Origin: Cellulomonas citrea
GTDB taxonomy: Bacteria > Actinomycetota > Actinomycetes > Actinomycetales > Cellulomonadaceae
Direction of reading: 5' to 3'
DNA: 64,000 nt
Assembly: GCF_009829685.1 (NCBI RefSeq)
Contig: NZ_VWSD01000001.1
Coordinates: 1 to 64,000, forward strand
Of this stretch, positions 1 through 8,025 are shown piece by piece (position 1 is the first letter of the stretch; the number at the start of each line of letters is the position of its first letter). The translations under genes were made by a program, and so were the position numbers. The notes beneath the pieces are model-generated. The model made no database searches. It saw only the letters and a program-made list of their open reading frames with translations, and was not told the origin of the DNA.

Positions 1-147
1 GGCCGAGGCCTGTCCGCCGGCCGGGGTCGCGGCCGCCGGTGCGGCTGTGTCGGCGTCGTCCGGCACCGGGCCGCACACCCCGTCGGCGCACACCGGCGCG
101 GGCCCGTCGCTCGCGATCATGATGAGGCCCGGGAGCTGCGGGTTCAT
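1..147 (-). CDS. Partial small Cys-containing protein, unknown
   Basis: The start of a gene that runs off the left edge. Its ATG overlaps the TGA of the upstream DsbA-like gene (ATGA), so the two are probably translationally coupled. The visible 49 residues begin MNPQLPGLIMIASDGPAPVC, have two cysteines in a VCADGVC motif, then turn Ala/Pro/Thr-rich (about residues 30-49). No family is recognised. The CxxxxC pair and the coupling to a thiol oxidoreductase make a redox- or metal-related role possible, but this is inference. The reading frame is open to the edge. Confidence 0.45.
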   Translation of the reverse strand, partial: MNPQLPGLIMIASDGPAPVCADGVCGPVPDDADTAAPAAATPAGGQASA

Positions 148-800
148 ACCGCACGCTCGGCGGCGACCTGGGCCAGCACCTGGGCGAACGTCTCGGGCGG
201 CTGGGCGCCGGAGATGCCGTAGCGCCCGTCGATCACGTAGAACGGCACGCCCTGGATGCCGTAGGCGACCGCCTGGTCGAGGTCGGCCTGCACCGCGGCC
301 GCGTACCGGCCGTCGGCCAGCGCGGCGCGCGCCTCCTCGGGGTCCAGCCCGACCTCCTGCGCGTAGCCGACGAGGTCCTCGACGTGCCCGACGTGCCCGC
401 CCTCGGTGAAGTAGGCCCTGAACAGCCGCTCGGCGAGCTCGAGCTGCAGACCGCGCGCCTTCGCCAGGTGCAGCAGCTGGTGCGCCGCCAGGGTCTTGGT
501 GTGCCGCAGCGCGTCGAAGTCGTAGTCCAGGCCGACCTCGCGGGCCAGCCCGGCGACGTGGTCGAGCATCTGGTGCACCTGGTCGGCGGGAAGCTGCTTG
601 TACTCGGCGAGGAACTCGACCTCGCTGCCCTCGAAGTCGAGCGGGGTGTCCGGCGCGAGCTCGAAGGAGTGGTAGGTCAGCGTGACCGGCGGGGCCTGGT
701 CGCCGAGCGAGGCGAGCCCCGCCTCGAAGCGCCGCTTGCCGATGTAGCACCACGGGCAGGCGATGTCGGACCAGACGTCGACGGTGAGAGGTGTCGTCAC
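144..800 (-). CDS. DsbA-family (FrnE-like) thiol oxidoreductase
   Basis: A 218-residue thioredoxin-fold protein of the DsbA/FrnE type. The active-site CPWC follows the first beta strand (SDIACPWCYIGKRRF, about residues 12-26), and the cis-proline loop GIQGVPFYVID lies near residue 180, as expected for the 2-hydroxychromene-2-carboxylate isomerase/DsbA superfamily. There is no signal peptide, so it should be cytoplasmic, like other FrnE proteins; family members catalyse disulfide oxidation or isomerisation. The GTG start agrees with the family's usual N-terminus. It lies 75 nt downstream of the CPVC membrane-protein gene on the same strand and overlaps the next gene by ATGA, so a small thiol-redox operon is likely. 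Confidence 0.85.
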   Translation of the reverse strand: MTTPLTVDVWSDIACPWCYIGKRRFEAGLASLGDQAPPVTLTYHSFELAPDTPLDFEGSEVEFLAEYKQLPADQVHQMLDHVAGLAREVGLDYDFDALRHTKTLAAHQLLHLAKARGLQLELAERLFRAYFTEGGHVGHVEDLVGYAQEVGLDPEEARAALADGRYAAAVQADLDQAVAYGIQGVPFYVIDGRYGISGAQPPETFAQVLAQVAAERAV

Positions 801-875
801 CCCCGGACCAACCGCGCCGGCCGCGCGAGTGTTCCCGGCGGTCAGGCGGAGAGAGTCGAACAGACCCCGGGCGGG

Positions 876-1427
876 TCACGGCACGCGCGAGGCCTCGCGG
901 ACCGGGACCGGGCAGCCGCTCTCGTTCGGCAGCCGGCGCACGATCGCGTACCCGAGCAGCACGATCCCCGCCGCCCCCAGCAGCGGCTGCACGGGTGCGA
1001 ACCACTGGATGGCACCGGCGTAGCCCAGTGCGAGCAGCGCCAGCTTGTTGCACACCGGGCAGCCGACGGCCAGGAAGGTGAGCAGCCCGCCGGCGGCGCC
1101 GAACCGGCCGGGGCGGTCGTCATCGGCCGGGACGGGGGCGACCGCGAGCCCGGTGCCCGCCAGCCCGGTGCCCGCCGGCTCAGCGGCGCGGTCCCGCACG
1201 TACGAGGCGCTCAGCACCCCGGAGAGTGCGGCCGTGACAAGCAGCACCGGCCAGGCCCACACCGTCACGGCGACCTCCCGCCCGAAGACCGGCGTCGGGA
1301 TCATCGCCGTCGGCACCGCCACGACGAGCACGGTGAGCACGGCCGCACCGGCCGCGACGAGGTGCCGGCGGGCCGACCAGCCACGCCAGACGCGGACGGC
1401 GTCACCCACCTGGGTCGAGATGCTCAT
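876..1427 (-). CDS. Integral membrane protein with CPVCNK motif
   Basis: A protein of about 183 residues with four hydrophobic segments (near residues 20-40, 50-70, 105-125 and 140-160). The motif GCPVCNKLALLALGYAGA sits in or beside the third, a CxxC at a membrane surface, which suggests a thiol-redox or metal-handling role. The start MSISTQ is chosen because GGGGAT precedes it at good spacing; a longer in-frame start would overlap a strong hairpin. It is co-directional with the DsbA-like gene 75 nt downstream. A palindrome resembling CsoR/RcnR-family operators lies upstream. The function is not established; 'DsbA partner in copper or sulfur stress' is inference. Confidence 0.65.
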   Translation of the reverse strand: MSISTQVGDAVRVWRGWSARRHLVAAGAAVLTVLVVAVPTAMIPTPVFGREVAVTVWAWPVLLVTAALSGVLSASYVRDRAAEPAGTGLAGTGLAVAPVPADDDRPGRFGAAGGLLTFLAVGCPVCNKLALLALGYAGAIQWFAPVQPLLGAAGIVLLGYAIVRRLPNESGCPVPVREASRVP

Positions 1428-1440
1428 CTGATCCCCGTTC

Positions 1441-1472
1441 GTGAGGCGGCGCCCCGTGGCGCGCCGCCTCAC
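1441..1472. terminator. Perfect 12-bp stem-loop
   Basis: GTGAGGCGGCGC and its exact reverse complement GCGCCGCCTCAC flank an 8-nt loop. It sits just after the oxidoreductase gene transcribed from the right, before the CPVC membrane-protein gene. It has no U-tract, which is common for actinobacterial terminators. It may insulate the downstream promoter. Confidence 0.6.
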
Positions 1473-1490
1473 GATACCCCAGGGGGTATC
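1473..1490. promoter_or_regulatory. CsoR/RcnR-family-type operator palindrome
   Basis: GATACCCC-AG-GGGGTATC is a perfect 8+8 palindrome with a 2-bp centre. GC tracts flanked by ATAC/GTAT are the known signature of CsoR/RcnR/CstR-family operators. It overlaps the stop codon of the NADP-oxidoreductase gene and lies about 45 bp upstream of the start of the CPVC membrane-protein gene, so it probably controls that gene and the DsbA-like gene. No CsoR-like repressor gene is in the window. Confidence 0.6.
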
Positions 1491-2508
1491 AGACGGCCGG
1501 GTCGATCCGGACGACCATCTTGCCGACGTTGGCCCCCGCCATGAGCGCGTCGAACGCGTCGAGCGCGTGGTCGATGCCGTCGACGACGGTCTCGTCGAAC
1601 ACGACCTCGCCCGCCGTGAGCCAGCCGGACATGTCCCGCAGGAAGTCGCCGTACAGCTCGGTGTGCGAGCCGACGGTGAACCCGCGCAGCGTGAGCCCCT
1701 GGGTGATGAGCAGCGCCATGTTGTCCGGTCCGGGCGCCCGCGTCGTGGCGTTGTACGCCGAGATGGCCCCGCACAGCGCGACGCGCCCGTCGCGGTTCAT
1801 CACGTCGAGCGCCGCCTCGAGGTGGTCCCCGCCGACGTTGTCGAAGAACACGTCGACACCGTCCGGCACGAGGGCCGGCAGCTGCGTGCGCACCGGGGCG
1901 TCCTTGTAGCTGAACGCCGCGTCGTAGCCGTAGCGGCTGGTGAGCAGGTCGACCTTGGCGGCCGAACCGGCCGACCCGACGACGCGCGCCGCACCGAGTC
2001 GGCGGGCGATCTGCCCGACCGCGGTGCCGACGGCCCCGGCCGCACCGGAGACGAAGACGGTCTCGCCGGGGGTCAGCGCGGCGATCTTCCGCAGCCCGAC
2101 GTAGGCCGTGTAGCCGGTCATTCCGAGGATGCCCAGGTGCACCGAGAGCGGCAGCCCCGGCAGCTTGGGCACCACGCGGAACTGTGCCGCGTCGCCCTGC
2201 GCGACGTCCCGCCAGCCCAGGGTGTGCAGCACGGTGTCCCCGGGCGCCAGCCCCTCGGCGGCGGACTCGACGACGCGGCCCACGGCGGCACCGGTCATCG
2301 TCTCGCCGAGCGCGTAGGGCGGCGTGTAGCTCTTGGCGTCGTTCATCCGGCCCCGCATGTAGGGGTCGACCGAGATGAACTCGTTGCGCACCCGCACCTG
2401 CCCGTCGGTCAGCGGCGGCAGGTCGAGGGTGAGCGTGCGAAAGCAGTCCGGCGTCGGGCGGCCGTGCGGGCGCGCGACGAGCTGGACCTGGGTGCTGGTG
2501 GCAGACAT
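1489..2508 (-). CDS. NADP-dependent oxidoreductase, CurA/PTGR type
   Basis: A 339-residue zinc-independent medium-chain dehydrogenase/reductase resembling curcumin reductase CurA and prostaglandin reductases. The N-terminal GroES-like half carries NEFISVDPYMRGRM (about residues 42-55). The Rossmann half has the AGAVGTAVGQIARRLGA NADPH loop (about 154-170) and the DGVDVFFDNVGG signature (about 215-226). Such enzymes reduce alpha,beta-unsaturated ketones or aldehydes with NADPH in the cytoplasm. MSATST is preferred because a GGAGG lies 5 nt upstream; an upstream ATG would run into the DUF1304 gene. It lies 13 nt after that gene, with a TetR gene divergent beyond it, so electrophile-responsive control is plausible. 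Confidence 0.85.
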   Translation of the reverse strand: MSATSTQVQLVARPHGRPTPDCFRTLTLDLPPLTDGQVRVRNEFISVDPYMRGRMNDAKSYTPPYALGETMTGAAVGRVVESAAEGLAPGDTVLHTLGWRDVAQGDAAQFRVVPKLPGLPLSVHLGILGMTGYTAYVGLRKIAALTPGETVFVSGAAGAVGTAVGQIARRLGAARVVGSAGSAAKVDLLTSRYGYDAAFSYKDAPVRTQLPALVPDGVDVFFDNVGGDHLEAALDVMNRDGRVALCGAISAYNATTRAPGPDNMALLITQGLTLRGFTVGSHTELYGDFLRDMSGWLTAGEVVFDETVVDGIDHALDAFDALMAGANVGKMVVRIDPAV

Positions 2509-2521
2509 GGTTCCTCCGGGG

Positions 2522-2908
2522 TCAGGCGAGCAGGCCGACGACGAGGACGAGGACGCCCAGGGCCGGCGGGACGAGCTGGACGAGGGCGGCACGCGCCTTG
2601 TCCGGCGAGGAGACGAGCAGCACGAGCCCCGCGGCGACCATGGAGCCGGCGCCGGCGAGCACGAGGGCCAGGCCCACGCCGTGCTGCCCGGCGGCGACGA
2701 GCACGGTGCCGACGGCGACGAGCACGGCCAGGAACAGGTTGTAGAAGCCCTGGTTGAGAGCCATCTCCCGGGTGGCCTGCGCCTGCTGCTCGCTCAGCCC
2801 GAAGGTGGCGCGGGTGCGCGGCGAGGTCCAGGTCAGCGACTCCATCGTGAAGATGTAGACGTGCATCGCGGCCGCCACCGCGGTGAGCACGAGTCCGATG
2901 ACGAGCAT
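2522..2908 (-). CDS. DUF1304 small membrane protein
   Basis: A 128-residue hydrophobic protein with four predicted membrane helices (about residues 2-18, 52-74, 78-98 and 108-127). The conserved signatures HVYIFTMESLTW near the N-terminus and NQGFYNLFLA (about 52-61) identify DUF1304. The biochemical function is unknown. It is the first gene of a two-gene unit with the CurA-like reductase and is divergent from a TetR regulator across a long inverted repeat. In related genomes this family often neighbours TetR genes, which supports joint repression. Confidence 0.85.
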   Translation of the reverse strand: MLVIGLVLTAVAAAMHVYIFTMESLTWTSPRTRATFGLSEQQAQATREMALNQGFYNLFLAVLVAVGTVLVAAGQHGVGLALVLAGAGSMVAAGLVLLVSSPDKARAALVQLVPPALGVLVLVVGLLA

Positions 2909-2950
2909 GCGCCCTCCCAGGTCAGGGGTTCTAGACCGAATGATCTAGTA

Positions 2951-3007
2951 ATTTGTGTACCGCTCGATCCAGTTGAGAGACTATAGTGGATCGAGCGATA
3001 CACAAAT
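2951..3007. promoter_or_regulatory. 21-bp inverted-repeat operator (TetR)
   Basis: Two 21-bp arms (2951-2971 and 2987-3007), inverted with one mismatch and separated by 15 bp, fill most of the gap between DUF1304 (minus) and TetR (plus). The arms read ATTTGTGTA...CGATCCA. A TATAGT-like -10 element lies in the spacer. The position and size fit the operator of the divergent TetR protein, controlling both directions. Confidence 0.75.
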
Positions 3008-3017
3008 CGGAGGTCAG

Positions 3018-3608
3018 ATGGGCAGGCCGGCCGGCTACGAGCTGAGCGAGGTCGTGAGCGCCGCGCGCGACGTGTTCTGGGACCGCGGCCTCGACGGCAC
3101 CTCGCTGCCCGACCTCGAACGCGCCACGGGCCTGTCCCGGTCGTCGATCTACCACGCCTTCGGCTCCAAGCGCGGGCTGTTCGACGCCGCCGTGCGCGAC
3201 TACCTCGACACCGTCGTCCGCCCCCGGCTCGCGGTGCTCGTCGACGAGCCCGTGGCCCCCGATGCGGTCCGCAGCTACCTGCGCGGGCTCACCCAGGCCG
3301 TCGAGACCCTGCCCGACGACTCCCCCCGCCGTGGCTGCCTGCTGTTCGCCTGCGCCACGAGCGCCGGGCACGACCCGGCCCTCGCCGACGTGATCGAGGA
3401 CTACCGCGCCGAGCTCACCGGCTCGTTCGCCGTGGCGCTGTCCGCGCGCTACCCCGCCGCCTCGTTGGCCCGGCTCGCCCGCCGCGCCCGCCAGCTCACG
3501 TCGATGACCGTGGCCGGGCTCGTGCTCGCCAAGATCAACCGCGACGAGGCCGTCGCGACCCTGCGCGCCGGGCTCGAGCAGATCAACGAGTGGGACCAGG
3601 ACGACTGA
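3018..3608 (+). CDS. TetR/AcrR-family repressor
   Basis: A 196-residue TetR-type regulator. The N-terminal helix-turn-helix is clear: VVSAARDVFWDRGLDGTSLPDLERATGLSRSSIYHAFGSKRGLF (about residues 11-54), followed by a helical ligand-binding domain. GRPAGYE at the extreme N-terminus is typical. The start is set by CGGAGG about 5 nt upstream; the upstream frame runs into the operator repeat. It is divergent from DUF1304 and the CurA-like reductase, so it probably represses both and itself through the 21-bp inverted repeat. The inducer is unknown; a reactive carbonyl or aromatic compound is inferred from the reductase. Confidence 0.9.
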   Translation: MGRPAGYELSEVVSAARDVFWDRGLDGTSLPDLERATGLSRSSIYHAFGSKRGLFDAAVRDYLDTVVRPRLAVLVDEPVAPDAVRSYLRGLTQAVETLPDDSPRRGCLLFACATSAGHDPALADVIEDYRAELTGSFAVALSARYPAASLARLARRARQLTSMTVAGLVLAKINRDEAVATLRAGLEQINEWDQDD

Positions 3609-3652
3609 GCCGTCGCACAGACAGCGCACACCGCCGTCAGGCACGATGGCTC

Positions 3653-4663
3653 ATGGCCGTCGACCAGACCGAGATCACCGCACCCGTCGCCCTGCAACGC
3701 CCCGACGGGACGCTCGACCCCGCCGCGGTCGGCTGGACCCGCACCCCCCTGCACCGCACCGACCTCGTCGGCCGGGTGCCGCGGCGCTGGGGCAGGGCCA
3801 AGCGGTGGGAGTACTGGGCCGTGCTCACCCCGACCCACGTCGTCGGGCTCACCGTGTCCAGCCTCGACTACCTCGGGCTCACCCAGCTGTGGGTGCTCGA
3901 CCGGGTCACCGGCCTCGAGATCGACCAGGTGAGCATCGTGCCCTTCGCCGTGGGCACGCACCTGCCCGGCACGCTGGGCGCGGGCCCGGCCACCGCACGC
4001 ACCCGCGGCCTGGCCGTCCGGATCGACGAGACCCCGGCCGGCACCCGGTTGCGTGCCGCCACCGCCCGGGTGCGGCTCGACCTCACCGTGCCGCTGCCGC
4101 CCGGGCACGAACGGCTCGGCGTCGTCGTGCCCTGGGACGACCACCGCTTCCAGTACACGGTCAAGGACGTCGCCCGCCCGGCCCGCGGCACGCTGCGGGT
4201 CGATGCGCTGCGCCACCCGGTCGACCTCGACGCCTCCTGGGCGACGCTCGACCACGGCCGCGGCTACTGGCCCCGTGAGCTCGCCTGGAACTGGGGCTTC
4301 GGGGCCGGGGTGGTCGACGGGCGCACCGTCGGGCTGCAGGTCGGCGGCCGCTGGACCGACGGCACCGGCTCCACCGAGAACGCCCTCGTCGTGGACGGGC
4401 GGCTGCACAAGATCCGCGAGGAGCTGGTGTGGGACTGGACGCCCGGGGCCTGGACCGAGCCCTGGCACGTGCGCGGCGCCACGGCCGACCTCACCTTCAC
4501 CCCGTTCCACGACCGGGTCTCGAGCACCGACGCCGGCCTCGTGCGCTCGTCCACCCACCAGTGCTTCGGCCACTGGTCCGGCTGGGTGCTCGACGCCTCG
4601 GGCGACCGGCAGTCCGTGGACGGGCTCGTCGGCTCGGCCGAGGACGTCGAGCAGCGCTGGTGA
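3653..4663 (+). CDS. DUF2804 family protein
   Basis: A 336-residue protein matching DUF2804 over its whole length: an N-terminal KRWEYWAVLTPTHVVGLTVSSLDYLG stretch (about residues 44-69), a central NWGFGAGVVDGRTVGLQVGGRWTDGTG (about 213-239) and a C-terminal HQCFGHWSGWVLDASGD (about 304-320). The all-beta pattern resembles lipocalin-like/AttH-type folds. No enzymatic activity is established. There is no signal peptide. It is monocistronic, 45 nt after the TetR gene. The ATG at 3653 is chosen over a nearby ATG in another frame because only this frame gives the conserved protein. Confidence 0.8.
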   Translation: MAVDQTEITAPVALQRPDGTLDPAAVGWTRTPLHRTDLVGRVPRRWGRAKRWEYWAVLTPTHVVGLTVSSLDYLGLTQLWVLDRVTGLEIDQVSIVPFAVGTHLPGTLGAGPATARTRGLAVRIDETPAGTRLRAATARVRLDLTVPLPPGHERLGVVVPWDDHRFQYTVKDVARPARGTLRVDALRHPVDLDASWATLDHGRGYWPRELAWNWGFGAGVVDGRTVGLQVGGRWTDGTGSTENALVVDGRLHKIREELVWDWTPGAWTEPWHVRGATADLTFTPFHDRVSSTDAGLVRSSTHQCFGHWSGWVLDASGDRQSVDGLVGSAEDVEQRW

Positions 4664-4735
4664 CCGGGGTCGCGGCGCGCCCGGCGGCAGCAATGTCCTC
4701 GCGGTGCGCGCGCGGGGACGCCTAGCCTGCCACCC

Positions 4736-5119
4736 ATGGTCCCCACCGGCTGGTTCGAGCACCGACGCCCGGGCGACCGCGAGGTGCTCGGCTACCTGCG
4801 GCCCGACGGCGACGGCTTCGTCGCGGTCGACCGGCTCGGCCGGGACGTCACCGGAGTCGTCGACTGGGTCGAGGCCGAGGAGGCCCTCGAGGCCCACGGG
4901 CTCGGCTGGTTGGCCGACCTGTGGCAGCTCACCCAAGCGGACGGCACGCGGGTGCGCGTGCGGCTGGTCGAGGTCGGGCCGGACCGGGTGGTCGTCGCGG
5001 CCGACGACTTCGGCGCGGTCGACGCTCAGGTGCCGAGCTACGTGCTGCCGTTCCCGGCGCCCGCCACCCTGCAACGCTTCGACGGCGACAGCGGCCAGAT
5101 CGACGCCCTGACCCGCTGA
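4736..5119 (+). CDS. Conserved actinobacterial hypothetical protein
   Basis: A 127-residue protein with no recognised domain. It opens MVPTGWFEHRRPGDREVLGYL, followed by alternating hydrophobic stretches that read as beta strands (DGFVAVDRLGRDV, TRVRVRLVEVGPDRVVVAADDF), and an acidic helix VEAEEALEAHGLGWLADLW in the middle. There is no signal peptide or membrane segment, so it is probably cytoplasmic. It stands alone between DUF2804 and the surface-protein gene. Codon use is strongly GC3-biased like its neighbours, which supports it being real. Confidence 0.6.
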   Translation: MVPTGWFEHRRPGDREVLGYLRPDGDGFVAVDRLGRDVTGVVDWVEAEEALEAHGLGWLADLWQLTQADGTRVRVRLVEVGPDRVVVAADDFGAVDAQVPSYVLPFPAPATLQRFDGDSGQIDALTR

Positions 5120-5124
5120 CCGGG

Positions 5125-5162
5125 CGTGCCCGCGGCGCGGTTCGAGCTCCGCCGCGGCACCG
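5125..5162. terminator. GC-rich hairpin after hypothetical gene
   Basis: GTGCCCGCGGCGCGG pairs with CCGCCGCGGCAC around a short AT-containing loop, with two bulged bases. It lies directly after the stop codon at 5119 and has no T-tract. A terminator is plausible. Confidence 0.35.
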
Positions 5163-5287
5163 CACTGGCCCGTCCGGGCGACGCCTCGGCACACCGGATC
5201 TGACATGCCGTCACGACCACACCCGTCGGCGGTCGCGTGTCGATAGGGTCGTGGGGTTCTCACCTGCAGATTCGCCCAAGGAGCCCC

Positions 5288-7222
5288 ATGCTGCGCCGGC
5301 TGATGCACGCCGCCCTCCCCCTGGCAGTCGCGGCGCTCGTCGTGGCGGGAACCGCACCGGCCGCCGCCGCGTTCGACGGCTCCGCCAGCGTGTCGGCACC
5401 CTCCACCGCGACCGTCGGCACGAATGTCAGGATCACCATCGACAACAGCGGTCTGGTCCCGGCGCCGACGTCCTACACGGTGCTCTGGCAGTCCCAGCCG
5501 GTCGGCGGCGGGACCATCACCGACCTGGCGGCCACCGGCCCCGCGATGCCCGACCCGAGCGGCATCACGGACGTCACCTTCACCGGGACCACCACCGTCG
5601 GCACCTATCTGCTGGCCCAGGTGACGCTCACCAACGGTGCCAACACCTACGTCGCGGGGTCGCAGACCGTGATCCAGGCCGGCACCTTCAGCACCGCGCC
5701 GAGCGCGCTCGCGGTGTCGGGCACCGCGCGGGTGGGCCAGACGCTGTCGGTGACCACGACCGCATCGGCGTGGACACCCGCGCCCGGCGCCATCACCTAC
5801 GCCTGGCACGACGTGGCCGACAACTCCGTGATCGGCACCGGCAGCAGCTACACGCTCACGGCGGCCGACCTGGGCCGCACCCTCTACGTCCAGGCCGCGG
5901 CCACCAAGGACGGGTACACGACGAGCGAGGTCGCCTCGTCGTTCATCGGCGCCGTGGGCGCCGGCTCGTTCACGCTGGTCAGCGCCCCGGCGGTCACCGG
6001 GGGCCTGCGGGTGGACGAGTCCTTCACCGCCACCGCTCCGTCGTTCACCCCCACCCCCTCCTCGATCACCTACCAGTGGCGGCACACCTCCGGCGGGGCG
6101 GCCGTCCCCGGCGCGACGTCGCTGAGCCTCACCCCGACCGCGGACCTCGTCGGCGAGTCGCTCTACCTCGAGGCCACCGCGACCCTCGACGGCTACCAGT
6201 CCTACGTGACTGCGTCGAACACGTCCGGCGCCGTGGCGCAGGCCGCGCTCACCCCGGTGACCGCGCTGGCCGTGCCGTCCGGCGCGACCTTCGGCGTCCC
6301 GGTGACGCTCACCGTCCCGACCTTCACCCCCGCCGCACAGTCCGTGACCTACCAGTGGTACCGGACGCCGGACGTGGCGATCGACGGGGCCACGGGCACC
6401 AGCTACACCCCGACGGTCGACGACGTCGGGAGCCAGCTCTACGTCGTCGCCACGGCGACGGCGACCGGCGCGCAGGGCTACGAGTCCGCCTCGAACCTCA
6501 CCGGTGCGGTCGCCCTCGCCTCGTTCACCACCGCACCGGTCCCCGCGATCAGCGGGCTCGGCCTCGTGGGGGCGGCGTACACCGTCGACGCGGAGGCCGG
6601 CTCGTGGGCACCCGCCCCGACCTCGATCACCTACCGCTGGTTCCGGGCCACCCCCGACCAGCCGGTCGGCACCCTCCTCGTGGGGGTCACCGGCACGACG
6701 TACACGCCCACCGAGTCCGAGATCGGCTCCTACTTCTACGTGGAGGCGACGGCCCACCGGACCGGGTACGCCGACTACGTCATCGGGTCCAGGCCGAGCC
6801 AGTCCGTGGGGCAGCGCTGGGTGCAGACCGACACGGCGGACGGCACGGTCACGACGAGCGTGCGCGGTCAGCTCCATGTCACCCTGCACGGCCTGTCCCC
6901 GCTGACGACCTACCAGCTGGAGATCCACTCGACCCCGATCTCGCTCGGGTCGTTCACGACCGACGCGTCCGGTTCGGCCGTCATCGACCTGCCGCTGCCG
7001 GACGGGGTCGGCGCCGGCCACCACACGCTCGTCGTGCTGCAGAACGGCACCCAGGTGCTCAGCGCCCCGGTCACGGTCACGGCCGCCACGCTCGCCTCGA
7101 CGGGCGCCGAGCCCGGGGTGCTGCTCGCGCTCGCCACGTCGCTGCTGGCGCTGGGTGCCCTCGCGCTCCAGGTGGCCCGCCGCAGGACGTCGGCGCGCCC
7201 GCAGGCGGTCCGCACCCGCTGA
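5288..7222 (+). CDS. Sortase-anchored surface protein with Ig-like repeats
   Basis: A 644-residue secreted protein. It has a signal peptide (MLRRLMHAALPLAVAALVVA then an AxA site, about residues 1-28), a degenerate first repeat, then four repeats of about 90 residues, each with an SITYxWxxT core, a SYTLTAADLG-type loop and YVxATAxxxGY (about 130-520). A final beta domain follows. The C-terminus is a cell-wall sorting signal: LASTG at 602-606, a hydrophobic helix and an RRR tail. LAxTG is the motif of class E sortases in actinobacteria. AAGGAG 5-10 nt upstream fixes the start. The role is likely adhesion or spacing at the cell surface; the ligand is unknown. No sortase gene is in view. Confidence 0.8.
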   Translation: MLRRLMHAALPLAVAALVVAGTAPAAAAFDGSASVSAPSTATVGTNVRITIDNSGLVPAPTSYTVLWQSQPVGGGTITDLAATGPAMPDPSGITDVTFTGTTTVGTYLLAQVTLTNGANTYVAGSQTVIQAGTFSTAPSALAVSGTARVGQTLSVTTTASAWTPAPGAITYAWHDVADNSVIGTGSSYTLTAADLGRTLYVQAAATKDGYTTSEVASSFIGAVGAGSFTLVSAPAVTGGLRVDESFTATAPSFTPTPSSITYQWRHTSGGAAVPGATSLSLTPTADLVGESLYLEATATLDGYQSYVTASNTSGAVAQAALTPVTALAVPSGATFGVPVTLTVPTFTPAAQSVTYQWYRTPDVAIDGATGTSYTPTVDDVGSQLYVVATATATGAQGYESASNLTGAVALASFTTAPVPAISGLGLVGAAYTVDAEAGSWAPAPTSITYRWFRATPDQPVGTLLVGVTGTTYTPTESEIGSYFYVEATAHRTGYADYVIGSRPSQSVGQRWVQTDTADGTVTTSVRGQLHVTLHGLSPLTTYQLEIHSTPISLGSFTTDASGSAVIDLPLPDGVGAGHHTLVVLQNGTQVLSAPVTVTAATLASTGAEPGVLLALATSLLALGALALQVARRRTSARPQAVRTR

Positions 7223-7230
7223 GCCTCGTC

Positions 7231-7264
7231 GGTGGTGCGCGGCCCGGGCGGGCTGCGCACCACC
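7231..7264. terminator. Bidirectional terminator between convergent genes
   Basis: GGTGGTGCGC and GCGCACCACC form a perfect 10-bp stem with a 14-nt loop that can itself pair. It sits between the convergent surface-protein gene and SDR gene, so it can serve both. Confidence 0.65.
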
Positions 7265-7280
7265 GCGGGACGCGCGACGC

Positions 7281-8006
7281 TCAGACCAGCCGCGCGCCGC
7301 CCTCGACGTGCAGGGTCTCGCCGGTGACGAACCCGGCACCCATGAGCCACAGCACGGCGTCGGTGACGTCCTGGGGCCGCCCGGCGCGGGCCACCGGGTT
7401 GGCGGCTGCTGCACCGGTGAGCAGCGCATGCTTCGCGTCGTCGCCGAGCCCGTCCCAGGCACCGGAGTCGATGATCCCCGGTGAGACCGCGTTGACCCGC
7501 AGCGGCGCCAGCTCGACGGCCAGGTGCGCCGCGAGGAACTGCACCGCACCGTTGGTCACGCCCATGACGGTGTAGGGCGCAGCGGGACGCCAGGCGGTGA
7601 CCCCGGAGAACAGCGTGAGGGAGCCGCCCTCGCCCATCACCGGTGCGAGGTGCTTGGCGAGCAGCAGCGGGCCGACCACCTTGGCCTCGAGCGCCGCGAG
7701 GACGCCGTCACGCTGCACGGCGGTCACGGGGACGTTGTGGTGGGCCGTGGGCAGCACCACGACGTGGTCGAGCGGGCCGGTCGCGGCCACCGCGGCGACG
7801 ATGCTCGCCTCGTCGGTGATGTCCAGGTGCACCGCCTGGGCGTCGGGCAGCTGGGTGGCGAGGGCCTGGGCCCGGTCCAGGTCACGGGCGCCGACGACGA
7901 CGTGCGCGCCGGCATCGGCGGCCGCGCGGGAGATCGCGGCGCCGAGGTTCCTGGCCCCGCCGACGACGAGGACGCGGGTTCCGTTCAGAGAGGTGTGCGT
8001 TGTCAT
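7281..8006 (-). CDS. SDR-family oxidoreductase
   Basis: A 241-residue short-chain dehydrogenase. The Rossmann loop is VVGGARNLGAAISRAAADAGA (about residues 14-34), with the following GARDL suggesting NADP use. Position and length fit classical SDRs. The usual catalytic YxxxK is represented by YTVMGVTNGAV (about 145), where K is absent: the motif reads Y-T-V-M-G, so the standard proton relay looks altered. ISP-type 'VSPGIIDS' and C-terminal 'FVTGETLHVEGGARL' are present. It is divergent from an HxlR regulator 53 nt away, which probably controls it. The substrate is unknown; the missing lysine may mean a non-catalytic or atypical member. Confidence 0.8.
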   Translation of the reverse strand: MTTHTSLNGTRVLVVGGARNLGAAISRAAADAGAHVVVGARDLDRAQALATQLPDAQAVHLDITDEASIVAAVAATGPLDHVVVLPTAHHNVPVTAVQRDGVLAALEAKVVGPLLLAKHLAPVMGEGGSLTLFSGVTAWRPAAPYTVMGVTNGAVQFLAAHLAVELAPLRVNAVSPGIIDSGAWDGLGDDAKHALLTGAAAANPVARAGRPQDVTDAVLWLMGAGFVTGETLHVEGGARLV

Positions 8007-8025
8007 AGCGCGACGGTATGGTTTT

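Noticed and set aside
3449-7549. A 1,366-codon minus-strand reading frame across several genes
   Set aside because: It is antisense to DUF2804, a hypothetical gene and the surface-protein gene, and its sequence is Arg/Gly/Ala repeats of the kind produced by GC-rich antisense frames.
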